The notes: a model not told the origin generated them from the sequence alone. Counted from the stretch's first letter, positions 9,713 through 21,271 are shown. The stretch: DNA of 64,000 bases from Micromonospora sp. Llam0 (GCF_003751085.1 NZ_RJJY01000002.1:1488001-1552000), one strand, 5' to 3'. Program-made: numbers and translations.

Positions 9713-10939
9713 TCAGTGGGTGCTGACCACCAGCGGGCCGAGCTCCGAGGTCTGCTGATCGGCCACGGCGACGGAGACCCGCCGCAGGCTGAGCAGGCTG
9801 GAGAAGAGCCCGGCGAAGATCAGTGTCGCGCCGAGGCCGATCGCGGTCGAGGAGGGCAGCACTACCCGCATGGTGTCACTCGCGTCCTGGGCGCCGAAGC
9901 CGGTCGCACCCCAGGTGGCCACCGCCAGGATGGTGCCGGCCAGACCGAGCAGGATCAACGCGATCCCGCCGGCCGTGCAGGTCTCCAGTCTGACGTACCG
10001 GCTCCACCGGTCGGATTGTCGCAGGTCGGTGATGCCCTCGTATCTGCCGTAGATCAGCGCGAACGCTCCGAAGAGCAGCAGCTGTGCGCCGGCGAGCATG
10101 GCGAGACAGGTGTAGACGAGGGTGCTGACGTCGAAACCGATCCCGCCGACGACCAACGGGCCGACGGCCAACGTGACGGTGCCGATCAGGCCGACCGTGA
10201 ACAGCACCGCACCGGGCCAGATCAGCATCTTTCGGGGGGCGAACACCAGCAGGAACCGCAGGTGACGCCAGCCGTCCCGCCAGGTCCGCAGGTGGGGTGG
10301 CCGGCTCCGGCCGTCGGGACGGAGGGTGGTCGGCACCTCGGTGATGTCGTAGCCGTTGAGCGCGGCCCGGACGACCAGTTCGGAGGCGAATTCCATGCCC
10401 GGCATGCACAGCTGCAACTGCCGGACCCGGTCCCGGTTGAAGCCGCGGATCCCGCAGTGAAAATCACCCACATTCAGGTTGAACAGCCGACGGCCGAGCC
10501 AGGAGAGCACCGGGTTGCCGAGATGACGGTGCAGAAACGGCATCGCGCCGTCGGCTATACCGCCGCGGAACCGGTTCCCCATCACCACGTCCCGACCGCG
10601 CCGCAATTCATGAATGAAAGGTCCAAGATCGGAAAGGTCGTACGAGTCGTCGGCGTCGGCCATGATGACGTACCGACCACGGGCCTGCTCGACGCCGTTG
10701 ATCAGTGCTCCGCCATAGCCGCGCATCGGAGCGTGCGACACCCGGGCGCCGGCGCGTACGGCAATTTCCTGTGAGCCGTCGGTGGAGCCGTTGTCGCTGA
10801 CCAGGACCTCACCCCGGACCCCGAGCTCGTCGAGGGACCGGCGGGCCTTGCGGATGCACACCTCCAGCGTCTCCGCCTCGTTCAGACACGGCAGAAGGAC
10901 CGTGACCTCGACCTCGTCGTTGCGCACCGAACGCGCCAC
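9713..10939 (-). CDS. Polyprenyl-phosphate-sugar synthase-like GT2 with C-terminal membrane spans
   Basis: This is a 408-residue protein. Residues 1-240 are a GT2 domain of the DPM1/GtrB type (VTVLLPCLNEAET near the start, VSDNGSTDGS near 45-55, MADADDSYD near 93). Four hydrophobic spans follow (about residues 245-395). Enzymes of this architecture move a sugar from an NDP-sugar to polyprenyl phosphate on the cytoplasmic face. The neighbour downstream looks like a polyprenyl-sugar-dependent membrane arabinosyltransferase, so this protein may make its lipid-linked donor or a similar one. Start GTG 10939 has GGGGGTG upstream. The sugar cannot be read from sequence. Confidence 0.8.
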   Translation of the reverse strand: MARSVRNDEVEVTVLLPCLNEAETLEVCIRKARRSLDELGVRGEVLVSDNGSTDGSQEIAVRAGARVSHAPMRGYGGALINGVEQARGRYVIMADADDSYDLSDLGPFIHELRRGRDVVMGNRFRGGIADGAMPFLHRHLGNPVLSWLGRRLFNLNVGDFHCGIRGFNRDRVRQLQLCMPGMEFASELVVRAALNGYDITEVPTTLRPDGRSRPPHLRTWRDGWRHLRFLLVFAPRKMLIWPGAVLFTVGLIGTVTLAVGPLVVGGIGFDVSTLVYTCLAMLAGAQLLLFGAFALIYGRYEGITDLRQSDRWSRYVRLETCTAGGIALILLGLAGTILAVATWGATGFGAQDASDTMRVVLPSSTAIGLGATLIFAGLFSSLLSLRRVSVAVADQQTSELGPLVVSTH

Positions 10940-11165
10940 GGGTGCACCCCCGAATTAGAGACTGACCACAGTCAGGCCGCCGTACCAGTCATGAGTCGAT
11001 TTCATTGTCTGGCCCGCCGTTACTGCGGATCCGGCCCTCGACTGCACTCTAGCGCGACCCATGCGGAACGAGTGCCCACCCCTGGACAGAAAACGCCGGA
11101 CCGAAGGATGATTCGGTCCGGCGGATCACCCACCCGTTACGGGCGGTTTGAGCTTGCGAAAATGT

Positions 11166-11915
11166 CTATGGCGTCACAAAGGTGACTGAGATTTCCTCGT
11201 ATCCCAGGGAGCGCAACAGCCCCGTGAGCATCTTGCGGGTGTTCTCCTCGGCCCGCCCGGCGATCCCGCTCTCCCGGGCGGCGGCCGCGATCCGGTCCTC
11301 GGCCAACTGGTAGACCTGCTGCCGCCGGTTCGGGTCACCGCCGAACACCTCACCGAGACGGTTGAACAGGCCACGCTCCTCGGCGAAGACGTAACTGTTG
11401 TCGAGATCGAGATCCGCGTCGGTCAACTGTGGGGCCGGCAACTCGATTTGCGCAGAAAGCCCATCTTCAGAGGTAGATATGGCTTCCTCGCCGATTTGCC
11501 CGAAATCGACGTAAGCCTCGACCGTTCCGACCCCGACGAACAGCGTCCGTTCGTTGAGCAGGAAATCGGGCACGTACCGTCGGTCCTGCTCAAGGTCGAC
11601 GACGACCTGGTAGTTGCCCTCCGCCGCGACGAACCGGCTGAGATCCTGGATCGACTGCAGCACCGGCGGCTGAGTGCGATCGGTCTCCTGTTGGGCGAAT
11701 GGGTTGCGCCAGCTCGGCAGCAGCCCGGCGGCCTGGGTCGACAGCAGCAGCACCGCGACCAGGCCGACGATGGCGGCGAGCCCGAGCAGCCCGCGCCGAC
11801 GCCCGCCGGACTCCGACGGCGGCGTAGCCGGCTCGGCCGGCTCCGACGAACCGTCGGGATATTCCGGAAATTCCCGAGTAGGAGTGTTGACATCGCCGCT
11901 ACGGGACATCCCCAT
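11166..11915 (-). CDS. DUF4230 domain-containing membrane-anchored protein
   Basis: This is a 249-residue protein: a short cytoplasmic Pro/Glu-rich N terminus, one membrane span (about residues 45-63, ending LLPSW), and an extracytoplasmic DUF4230 domain with the typical LSRFVAAEGNYQVVVD, DLDLDNSYVFAEERG and long C-terminal helices. I chose ATG 11915 because GAGGA lies five bases upstream; a longer frame to 11990 has no such site. DUF4230 has no known function. The 226 bp between this gene and the GT2 gene stop-to-start region hold nothing I recognise. It stands alone on this strand. Confidence 0.75.
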   Translation of the reverse strand: MGMSRSGDVNTPTREFPEYPDGSSEPAEPATPPSESGGRRRGLLGLAAIVGLVAVLLLSTQAAGLLPSWRNPFAQQETDRTQPPVLQSIQDLSRFVAAEGNYQVVVDLEQDRRYVPDFLLNERTLFVGVGTVEAYVDFGQIGEEAISTSEDGLSAQIELPAPQLTDADLDLDNSYVFAEERGLFNRLGEVFGGDPNRRQQVYQLAEDRIAAAARESGIAGRAEENTRKMLTGLLRSLGYEEISVTFVTP

Positions 11916-12061
11916 CACCGTCCTCACCAGACGCCGGCCCACCGCCGGGACGTCTGGATTCACCGTACGGCCCCGGTACGACAACCGCATCCGGAGCCGG
12001 CCGGCGGATCATCGCGCCCGACGGACGAATCGGGCCGGCCGGCAAGGTCAGGCCGGCAAGG

Positions 12062-12373
12062 TCAGCCGGCGGCCCGCTGCTGGATGAGCAGGTACACCCG
12101 GGCGTGGATCTGGTTGCGCTGCTGGAGCGCGGCCCGCAGGGCCCGGTGCAGGCCGTCCTCCAGGTAGAGACCGCCGTTCCACTGGACCACGTGCGGGAAG
12201 AGGTCGCCGTAGAACGTCGAGTCCTCGGCGAGCAGCTTGTCCAGCGCCAGCTCCCGCTTGGTGGTGATCAGCTGATCGAGCCGCAGCGGGCGGGGCGGAA
12301 TCTCCGCCCACTGCTTCAGGGTCAGACCGTGCTCAGGGTAAGGACGACCGTCCCGCACCGCTTTGAAGATCAC
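12062..12373 (-). CDS. Conserved hypothetical protein with ParB-like DGLHR motif
   Basis: This 103-residue basic protein has a segment with aromatic YPEHGLTLKQW near residues 12-22 and a C-terminal YLEDGLHRALRAALQ (residues 70-84). The DGxHR motif is reminiscent of the nucleotide-contacting motif of the ParB/sulfiredoxin fold. Proteins like this are widespread in actinobacteria and are sometimes annotated as antitoxins, which I cannot support: no toxin gene is adjacent. It lies between the nitroreductase gene and the DUF4230 gene on the same strand, 171 bp after the former. The start ATG 12373 precedes MIFKAV. Confidence 0.6.
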   Translation of the reverse strand: MIFKAVRDGRPYPEHGLTLKQWAEIPPRPLRLDQLITTKRELALDKLLAEDSTFYGDLFPHVVQWNGGLYLEDGLHRALRAALQQRNQIHARVYLLIQQRAAG

Positions 12374-12544
12374 GACGGCGCGCTCCTCCCATGTCGCCTA
12401 CCGAACCGTCTGTCTGCCGAACCGCCACCCGCCGGCCGGACGCCACCGTACGTCGGCGCGTCTGCCAGCGTAGCGACCTGCCGCGACCAACCGGAGCGAT
12501 CCTGCGGCCCGTACCGCAGCGTCACCGCCCGCAACCGGCCCCGG

Positions 12545-13165
12545 TCAACCGTCCCACCGGCCACGATGAACCACCTCGTCGACCGGACGGCGACCGCGAC
12601 GCAGCGACGGGGAACGCGTGTCCGGTGCCCGGTAGCCGACGGTGATCGCACCGATCGGGACGAACTCGTCCGGCACGCCGAACGCCTCCCGGAAACTCGG
12701 CGTGCGCTCCGGCGGGATGCCGAAGAAGCAGGCTCCGAGCCCTTCGTCCACGGCGGTCAGCAGCATCAGCAGCGCGGCGAACCCGGTGTCGATGTGCCAG
12801 TACGGCACCGGCCAGCGCGCCTCGTCGCGGTCGGTCCAGCCCTTGTCCGGCTGGGCGTACCGGTCCAGGTACGCCGACCGGTTGGCGTGCGGGACGATGA
12901 TCAGCGGCGCCTGGGTCATGCCGGCCAGCCAGCGGCTGCGCCGCTCGGTGTCCGGGTCCGCCGCCACCGGGGTGGTCGCCGCCCAGAACGCCGACCGGTC
13001 GTCCGGCCGGTCCAGCACCAGGAAACCCCAGCCCTGGGAGAACCCGGCCGACGGCGCGTGGATCGCGTGCTCCAGCAACCGGTCGACGATCTCGGGCGGT
13101 ACCGGGCGGTCCGGGTCGTAGTTGCGGACCATCCGCCGCCGGCGTACCGCGTCGCGGAACTCCAT
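12545..13165 (-). CDS. Nitroreductase-family FMN oxidoreductase
   Basis: This 206-residue protein begins MEFRDAVRRRRMVRNYDPDRPV, the usual nitroreductase start with the Arg-rich FMN phosphate-binding loop. It continues with APSAGFSQGW (residues 39-48) and a C-terminal GACFFGIPPE / PIGAITVGY motif. The family uses FMN and NAD(P)H to reduce nitro compounds, quinones or flavins. The ATG overlaps the stop of the aldose-epimerase-like gene by one base (TGATG at 13163-13167), which is decisive for the start and implies translational coupling. A longer frame reaching 13363 is only the antisense-rich GC context. The substrate is unknown. Confidence 0.85.
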   Translation of the reverse strand: MEFRDAVRRRRMVRNYDPDRPVPPEIVDRLLEHAIHAPSAGFSQGWGFLVLDRPDDRSAFWAATTPVAADPDTERRSRWLAGMTQAPLIIVPHANRSAYLDRYAQPDKGWTDRDEARWPVPYWHIDTGFAALLMLLTAVDEGLGACFFGIPPERTPSFREAFGVPDEFVPIGAITVGYRAPDTRSPSLRRGRRPVDEVVHRGRWDG

Positions 13166-14130
13166 CACCGACCCTCCGGCCCCGGTCCCGCCGGGTCCTG
13201 CCCCGGACGGATGCCCCAGCTCGCCTGCCAGGTCTCGGCCGGCGCCAGAACGATCAGATCCCGCCCGGACCGGAACGCGTCCGGCGGGCAGGTCATCGGC
13301 TCGACCGCCACCGACCGCCGGTAGCGCGGCTCCGCCAGGGTGTCCCCGCTGAACAGCTGCCACCAGCCGAAAGCGGAGTCGGCCCAGAGCGTCACGCCGG
13401 CCGAGCCGTCCTGGTTGGACAATTGGACGGCGGAGCCGCCCGACGGATCCCGGTCGAGATCACCGAACGCGGTGTCCAGCACGACCGGGCCGATCCGCCG
13501 CGGCTTGGTGAAGTCGTACTCGCCACCGGCCACCTTCGCCGCGCCGATCGGCAGCAGCCGGCCGTCCACCAGCAGCCGGCTGCGGGCCGGCAGGTGCAGG
13601 GTCAGGTCGTCGACGACGGTGTCCGGCAGCCGCAGGTACGGATGGACCCCGAGCCCGAACGGTGCCGGCTCGGCGCTGGCGTTGGTCACCTGATGGGTCA
13701 CCCGCAGTCCGTCGGCGCCGACCGCCCACCGGGTACGCAGCACCAGCGACCACGGGTAGCCGGGGTGCGGGAAGAGGGTGCAGCCGACCACCACTTCGTC
13801 GGCTGTCTTGGAGATCAGGTGCCAGGGCAGCCAGCAGACCAGCCCGTGCAGCGCGGTGTGCCGGTCCGGCTCGGACAGGTGCAGCTGCCGGGTGACCTCG
13901 GCGAAGGTGTAGCGGCCGTCCCGGATCCGGTTCGGCCACGGAGCCAGGACCTGGCCGGCACCGCCGACACAGAGCTCGTCCTCGGCGTACCCGTCGACGT
14001 AGTCGACCCCACCGGCGCGGTACGCCCGCAGCCCGCCACCCACCTCGACCACGACGGCCTCGTGCCCGTCCGCCGCAATCGTCCACTGCGCTCCGGACGG
14101 CGGGCCCGGACGTGCATCGACGTTGTCCAT
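13165..14130 (-). CDS. Aldose 1-epimerase family protein
   Basis: This is a 321-residue galactose-mutarotase-fold protein. Visible family features are WPNRIRDGRY (residues 65-74), the substrate His in HTALHGLV (near 91-98), GLGVHPYLRLP (near 158-168) with the second His, and a C-terminal VAVEPMTCPPDAFRSG motif containing the catalytic Glu. It interconverts alpha and beta anomers of hexoses. I chose ATG 14130 (MDNVDARP) because upstream sequence has no family similarity. It is coupled through TGATG to the nitroreductase gene. Confidence 0.85.
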   Translation of the reverse strand: MDNVDARPGPPSGAQWTIAADGHEAVVVEVGGGLRAYRAGGVDYVDGYAEDELCVGGAGQVLAPWPNRIRDGRYTFAEVTRQLHLSEPDRHTALHGLVCWLPWHLISKTADEVVVGCTLFPHPGYPWSLVLRTRWAVGADGLRVTHQVTNASAEPAPFGLGVHPYLRLPDTVVDDLTLHLPARSRLLVDGRLLPIGAAKVAGGEYDFTKPRRIGPVVLDTAFGDLDRDPSGGSAVQLSNQDGSAGVTLWADSAFGWWQLFSGDTLAEPRYRRSVAVEPMTCPPDAFRSGRDLIVLAPAETWQASWGIRPGQDPAGPGPEGR

Positions 14131-14215
14131 GCGGCGACGATAACGGTTCAATCCAGCTCGCGGGTCACCCGCCGGCCAGTGATCCACAATAGCTAAGAGT
14201 AAATTAAAGGTTGCG

Positions 14216-14908
14216 CTACGGCGCGATCCGCTCGATCGACCAGCCACCGGCGGCGTCCCGGCGGTACCGGAACCGGTCGTGTAGCCGGTCGGCCCGGCCC
14301 TGCCAGAACTCGACGGTCCACGGCGTCACCAGCAGGCCGCCCCAGTGCGGCGGCGGGGGCACCACGGTCGGCTCCGGGAACCGCCGCCGGGCGGCAGCCA
14401 GACCGGCGTCGACCGCCGCACGGTCCGGCACCACCCGCGACTGTGGGCTGGCCCACGCGCCGAGCTGGGAGCCGCGCGGCCGGGTGGCGAAGTACGCCTC
14501 GGTCTGCGCCCGTGGGACCGGTGCCACCACCCCGCGTACCTCCACCTGTCGGGACATCGCGAACCACGGAAAGAGCAGGCTGACCGAGGGATTGTCGGTG
14601 GTCTCGGTGCCCTTGCGGGACCGGTAGTTGGTGAAAAAGACGATTCCCGACTCGTCGTACCCTTTCATCAGCACCGTCCGGGTGCTGGGTCGCCCATCGA
14701 CGTCGGCCGTGGCCAGCACCATCGCATTCGGCTCCGGCAACCCGGCCGCCACCGCGTCGGCGAACCATCGGGCGAACTGGGTGTGCCAGTCGATGGCGAG
14801 GTCGCGGCGACGCAGTTCCGGGGCACCGCGATAGTCACGACGCGTCAGACCCGGCCGTGGTGTGTCTCCCGTCACGTCGCTCTCCTGAACTAGGGCTACC
14901 CCTGGCAC
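14216..14908 (-). CDS. pdxH: Pyridoxamine 5'-phosphate oxidase
   Basis: This 230-residue protein spans the whole PNPOx family length. The N-terminal part has RRDYRGAPELRRRDLAIDWHTQF. The FMN-binding segment RTVLMKGYDESGIVFFTNYRSRKG lies near residues 77-100, the substrate segment GSQLGAWASPQS near 150-161, and the C-terminal dimerisation domain ends WRVDR-like (DRFRYRRD). It oxidises pyridoxine or pyridoxamine 5'-phosphate to pyridoxal 5'-phosphate. PLP is the cofactor of SerC encoded nearby, though this is not evidence of co-regulation. It is transcribed divergently from the citrate synthase gene; the 168-bp gap holds no palindrome I could see. Confidence 0.93.
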   Translation of the reverse strand: MPGVALVQESDVTGDTPRPGLTRRDYRGAPELRRRDLAIDWHTQFARWFADAVAAGLPEPNAMVLATADVDGRPSTRTVLMKGYDESGIVFFTNYRSRKGTETTDNPSVSLLFPWFAMSRQVEVRGVVAPVPRAQTEAYFATRPRGSQLGAWASPQSRVVPDRAAVDAGLAAARRRFPEPTVVPPPPHWGGLLVTPWTVEFWQGRADRLHDRFRYRRDAAGGWSIERIAP

Positions 14909-15076
14909 CGAACTTACGCTGGGTACCCACCAGGCACGAACAACCGGTCACCGACCGGGGCACGAACGACCAGTCACCGCAGCACACGGACGTCAGTGAA
15001 AGCCGTTCAGGGCAGCCTGCAGCAGTTCTACCCGGGCGCTCGGGCAGCACCGCCAAATCCCCACCAGGAGAGCCAC

Positions 15077-16183
15077 ATGTCCGACTTCAAACCGGGTCTC
15101 GAAGGTGTGATCGCATTCGAGACCGAAATCGCCGAGCCTGACAAGGAGGGCGGTGCCCTACGGTACCGCGGCGTCGACATTGAGGATCTGATCGGACAGG
15201 TCTCCTTCGGCAACGTCTGGGCACTGCTGGTCGACGGTCGGTTCGGGCCGGGTCTGCCGCCCGCCGAGCCGTTCCCGGTGCCGGTGCACTCCGGCGACAT
15301 CCGGGTGGACGTGCAGTCGGCGGTCGCCATGCTCGCCCCGTACTGGGGGCTGTCCCAGTTGCTCGACATCTCGGACGAGCAGGCCCGCGCGGACCTGGCC
15401 CGGGTGTCGGTCACCGCGTTGTCGTTCGTCGCCCAGTCGGCCCGTGGGCTCGGTCTGCCGGCCGTGCCGCAGAAGGAGATCGACAAGGCGCAGACCATCG
15501 TCGAGCGGTTCATGCGCCGGTGGCGTGGCGAGCCGGACCCGCGGCACGTCAAGGCGGTCGACGCTTACTTCATCTCCGCCGCCGAACACGGCATGAACGC
15601 CTCCACCTTCACCGCCCGGGTGGTCGCCTCCACCGGAGCCGACGCCGCCGCCTGCATCTCGTCGGGCATCGGCGCGCTCTCCGGACCGCTGCACGGTGGT
15701 GCCCCGTCCCGGGTGCTGCACATGATCGAGGGTGTGGAGCGCAGCGGCGACGCCGAGTCGTACGTCAAGGGCGTGCTCGACCGCGGCGAACGGCTGATGG
15801 GGTTCGGTCACCGGGTGTACCGGGCCGAGGACCCGCGCGCCCGGGTGCTGCGCCGTACCGCCAAGGAGCTCGGCGCGCCCCGTTACGAGGTGGCCGAGGC
15901 GCTGGAGAAGGCCGCCCTGGAGGAGCTGCACAACCGCAAGCCGGACCGGGTGCTGGCGACCAACGTCGAGTTCTGGTCGGCGGTGGTGCTCGACTTCGCC
16001 GAGGTGCCGGCGCACATGTTCACCTCGATGTTCACCTGCGCCCGGATGGGCGGCTGGAGCGCCCACATCCTGGAGCAGAAGCGGCTCAAGCGGCTGGTCC
16101 GTCCGTCCGCCCGGTACGTCGGCCCGCAGCCGCGCAAGCCGCAGCAGGTCGCCGGCTGGGACGCGGTCCCGCACGACGTCTGA
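15077..16183 (+). CDS. Citrate synthase (citrate synthase 2 type)
   Basis: This 368-residue protein is slightly shorter than classical citrate synthase, as in the actinobacterial CitA group. Catalytic residues are visible: His in AAEHGMNAS (near 177), His in MGFGHRVYR (near 242), and Asp in VVLDFAEVP (near 300). It condenses oxaloacetate and acetyl-CoA to citrate. ATG 15077 has AGGAG at 15066-15070; a longer frame from 14996 lacks similarity. It is followed by serC on the same strand, 126 bp on. From memory, M. tuberculosis citA (Rv0889c) sits near serC (Rv0884c), the same arrangement. Confidence 0.92.
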   Translation: MSDFKPGLEGVIAFETEIAEPDKEGGALRYRGVDIEDLIGQVSFGNVWALLVDGRFGPGLPPAEPFPVPVHSGDIRVDVQSAVAMLAPYWGLSQLLDISDEQARADLARVSVTALSFVAQSARGLGLPAVPQKEIDKAQTIVERFMRRWRGEPDPRHVKAVDAYFISAAEHGMNASTFTARVVASTGADAAACISSGIGALSGPLHGGAPSRVLHMIEGVERSGDAESYVKGVLDRGERLMGFGHRVYRAEDPRARVLRRTAKELGAPRYEVAEALEKAALEELHNRKPDRVLATNVEFWSAVVLDFAEVPAHMFTSMFTCARMGGWSAHILEQKRLKRLVRPSARYVGPQPRKPQQVAGWDAVPHDV

Positions 16184-17437
<1,254 letters not shown>

Positions 17438-17454
17438 GGCATATCGGGTGATAA

Positions 17455-17488
17455 AGCCGGTTCGGCGTTGATTGTCGCCGAACCGGCT
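17455..17488 (+). terminator. Hairpin terminator after serC
   Basis: Perfect 13-bp inverted repeat AGCCGGTTCGGCG / CGCCGAACCGGCT with an 8-nt loop, beginning 17 bp after the serC stop and followed by GGTTTGC. It is a stem-strong, U-poor terminator as usual in actinobacteria. The remaining 250 bp to the sepH start contain GATCGATC-rich sequence but no feature I can name. Confidence 0.75.
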
Positions 17489-17736
17489 GGTTTGCTCTAG
17501 GATGACGATCAACCGCTGACCATCCGTGATCGATCGTGATCGCCGCCGCTCGATCACCGTTCACCACCACCGTCCACTACCCGACTCGCCCAGCCGGGCG
17601 GATCGGGGCAGCTCACTCGACATGCCCGGCGTGGCCTACTCCCATCGGGTGGCATATCGGCGTACCGTGTGCGGAGGACGTCGCGGGCGGGTCGACCTTG
17701 CGGCGTGGGGCAGCTCAGCGGGACGGAGGCAACGCG

Positions 17737-18804
17737 ATGCGCCCGGTACGCTTCGTCGCCCTCTCCGAGGACGGTCAGGCCTTGGTCCTCGCTGACGAGG
17801 TCGGCCGACTGCTCGCCCTGCCGATCGACGACCGTGTCTCCACCGCCGTGCAGGCCGACCCGGACAGCTCGACCACGCTGACCGTGGCCAGCCAGCCCGG
17901 CGATCCGCAGCCGTCGCTGTCCCCCCGGGACATCCAGGCCCGGATCCGGTCCGGCGAGTCGGCCGACGACGTCGCCCGCATCGCCGGCGTGCCGGTCGAC
18001 CGGGTGCTGCGCTACGCCGGACCGGTGCTGCAGGAGCGGGCCATGCTCGCCCAGCACGCCCGGCGTACCAGGCTGAAGAACTCCGACAAGGGTGCCCCGC
18101 TCGCCGAGGTCGTCGACGGCCGGCTGGCCCAGCACGGCATCGACGCGGAGAAGATCTCCTGGGACGCGTACCGGCGCGACGACGGCACCTGGCGGATCAT
18201 CGCCACCTGGCCGTCCGGCAAGGCCACCGCCCAGGCCATCTGGGAGCTCGACAAGAGCCGCCAGGTGATCTCGCCGCACGACGACATGGCGCAGTACCTC
18301 TGCACCGAGCGGCCCACCCAGATCCTCGGTCAGGAGCCGGCGCCGGAGCGGGGCGGGCACGCGCTGCCCGGTCCGTCGCGTGCCGAGCCGGGCCGGGGCG
18401 GCGGGCACGGCCTCCCGGCTGCCCCGGGTGACCAGCCACGACCCAGCCGGGACCCGATCCGGGCCGGGCGGGACGCGCTGCTCGCTTCGCTGGACCGACC
18501 GCTCGGTTCGGCGGCCGGTCGCGGCCTGGAGCCGGCCGCCAACGCCGAGACGCCCCGGCAGCGACCGGTGGCCGGTGGTGCCGCCGCCCTGCTCGGCGGT
18601 GGCGCGGGTTCCGCCTTCGATGACGACGCCGACGCACCCAAGGAGGTCCCAGCGGTGCCGTCCCTGGCGGTGCTGCGGCCCGGGCGCGCCACGTCCGGTG
18701 CCACCGAGACCCCGGCCGACAGTTCCGGTAAGCCCCGAAAGCGGCTGCCGAGCTGGGACGACGTCCTGTTCGGCAGCGGCCCGGCCGACCGCGCGAGTTC
18801 CTGA
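17737..18804 (+). CDS. sepH: Septation protein SepH (DUF3071)
   Basis: This 355-residue protein has the conserved N-terminal DUF3071 domain (residues 1-170). It opens MRPVRFVALSEDGQALVLAD and has a helix-turn-helix-like IQARIRSGESADDVARIAGVPVDRVLRYAGPV near residues 67-98. A long low-complexity, Pro/Gly/Ala-rich tail follows, ending in the conserved RKRLPSWDDVLFG motif. SepH binds FtsZ and stimulates Z-ring assembly in Streptomyces and mycobacteria (Rv0883c). ATG 17737 has GGGACGGAGG upstream. The neighbour serC is also next to it in mycobacteria, which supports the assignment. Confidence 0.92.
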   Translation: MRPVRFVALSEDGQALVLADEVGRLLALPIDDRVSTAVQADPDSSTTLTVASQPGDPQPSLSPRDIQARIRSGESADDVARIAGVPVDRVLRYAGPVLQERAMLAQHARRTRLKNSDKGAPLAEVVDGRLAQHGIDAEKISWDAYRRDDGTWRIIATWPSGKATAQAIWELDKSRQVISPHDDMAQYLCTERPTQILGQEPAPERGGHALPGPSRAEPGRGGGHGLPAAPGDQPRPSRDPIRAGRDALLASLDRPLGSAAGRGLEPAANAETPRQRPVAGGAAALLGGGAGSAFDDDADAPKEVPAVPSLAVLRPGRATSGATETPADSSGKPRKRLPSWDDVLFGSGPADRASS

Positions 18805-18862
18805 CCCGTCGGGCGGGTCGGCCAGGGCCTGCTGGTCGGCGGCCGCGTGACATGTTAGAGCG

Positions 18863-19849
<987 letters not shown>

Positions 19850-19886
19850 CTGCGAAACCACAGACCTGGTCAACCACGACTTCGGG

Positions 19887-21200
19887 TCAGGCCCGGGCGG
19901 CACCGGCGTGGGCCGGCGCGGGTTGGGCGGGCAGTACGTAGAGCCGGGGCATCGGCGCCCACCTCAGCCGCAGCCGGCCGCCGGTGCGCCGCAACTGCCA
20001 GGCCAGCGCGGCGGCGGCGGTCAGGAAGGACAGCAGGCCGCCCAGCCAGATGCTGGCCCCGGCTCCGAAGCGCTCGGCGACCCAACCGATGATCGGTGCG
20101 CCGACCGGGTTGGTACCCAGGAAGACCAGCACCCACAGCGACATCACCCGCCCCCGGAAGGCCGGGTCGACGCCGAGCTGCACCCGCTGGTTGGAGGCCT
20201 GCGCGAAGTAGACCATGAAGAATCCGGTCGGCAGCAGCAGGAGCACCACCAGCCAGTACGTCGGGGCCAGCCCGACCAGGGTGCCGAGGCCGGCGAAGGT
20301 CAACGCGCTGCCCAGCACGACGTAGACCGACGGCCGGTCGCGCCGGCCGCTGGCAGCGAGGGCACCGGCCAGCGCGCCGACCGCGAGCGCCGTGGTGAAC
20401 AGCCCGAACGACGCCGCGCCGGTCTCGAACACCGTCTTGGCCAACGCGGCGAGGGTCAGCTGGAAGTTGAACAGCAGCAGGCCGAGCACGGCCATCAGGG
20501 CCATCGGCAGCATCAGGTCGGGGCGGCGGGCGACGTAGCGCAATCCGTCGACCACCTTGGCGGCGTCCCGCTGCGCTCCGACCGGCAGGCCGACCCGGTG
20601 CAGTTCGCCGGAGCGCATCCGGACCAGTCCGACCAGCGGGGCCGTCGACGCGAGCGCGCTGATCAGGAAGACCGGCCCGACGTCGAACGCCGCGATGGCC
20701 AGTCCGGCCACGGCCGGGCCGACGATCCGGGCGGTGTTGAACGTCGCCGAGGACAGCGCGAGGGCGTTGGGCAGCAGCGGGGTGCCGACCAGTTCGGAGA
20801 CGAACGCCTGCCGGACCGGGGTCTCCAGGGCGTTGCCGACACCGAGCAGACCGGCGAAGACGAAGACGTGCCAGAGCGCCACCACGCCGGTCAGCACCAG
20901 CACGCTCATCACCAGGGCGAGCACGCACCAGATGGCGTTGGCGACGAACAGCAGCAGCCGCTTGTCGTAGCGGTCAGCGAGCCGACCGAAGATCAGGGTG
21001 AACAGCAGCACCGGGGTGAACTGGAGGGCGACGACCACTCCGAGTGCGGTGGCGGAGTCGTCCGACAGCTGCAGGACGAGCCAGTCCTGCGCGATGAACA
21101 TCATCCACACACCGATCAGCTTGATCAGCTGCCCGGTGGCGAAGATCCGGTAGTTACGGACCTGTAGGGACTGGAAGGTGGTGTTCAGTGTCGCCCGCAC
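19887..21200 (-). CDS. MFS transporter (MFS_3 / EntS-like drug exporter type)
   Basis: This is a roughly 437-residue protein with 12 predicted spans, opening LQVRNYRIFATGQLIKLIGVWM. The MFS motif A appears as FGRLADRYDKRLLL after span 2. Such transporters export siderophores or small toxic compounds by proton antiport. I prefer GTG 21200 because GAGGAGG lies 10 bases upstream (21213-21219); ATG at 21233 or 21239 is possible but has no clear ribosome site. The gene follows a marR gene on the same strand, an arrangement typical for MarR-regulated exporters. Confidence 0.85.
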   Translation of the reverse strand: MRATLNTTFQSLQVRNYRIFATGQLIKLIGVWMMFIAQDWLVLQLSDDSATALGVVVALQFTPVLLFTLIFGRLADRYDKRLLLFVANAIWCVLALVMSVLVLTGVVALWHVFVFAGLLGVGNALETPVRQAFVSELVGTPLLPNALALSSATFNTARIVGPAVAGLAIAAFDVGPVFLISALASTAPLVGLVRMRSGELHRVGLPVGAQRDAAKVVDGLRYVARRPDLMLPMALMAVLGLLLFNFQLTLAALAKTVFETGAASFGLFTTALAVGALAGALAASGRRDRPSVYVVLGSALTFAGLGTLVGLAPTYWLVVLLLLPTGFFMVYFAQASNQRVQLGVDPAFRGRVMSLWVLVFLGTNPVGAPIIGWVAERFGAGASIWLGGLLSFLTAAAALAWQLRRTGGRLRLRWAPMPRLYVLPAQPAPAHAGAARA

Positions 21201-21271
21201 TCGGGGTGCGCCTCCTCGGATCGTACGCGTCATCCACATGGGACGAAGCGGACCCGGTGGCGACTGTCGCG

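Noticed and set aside
14909..15076. Possible PLP-linked regulatory element between pdxH and citrate synthase genes
   Set aside because: No palindrome or known aptamer sequence; the genes are simply divergent.
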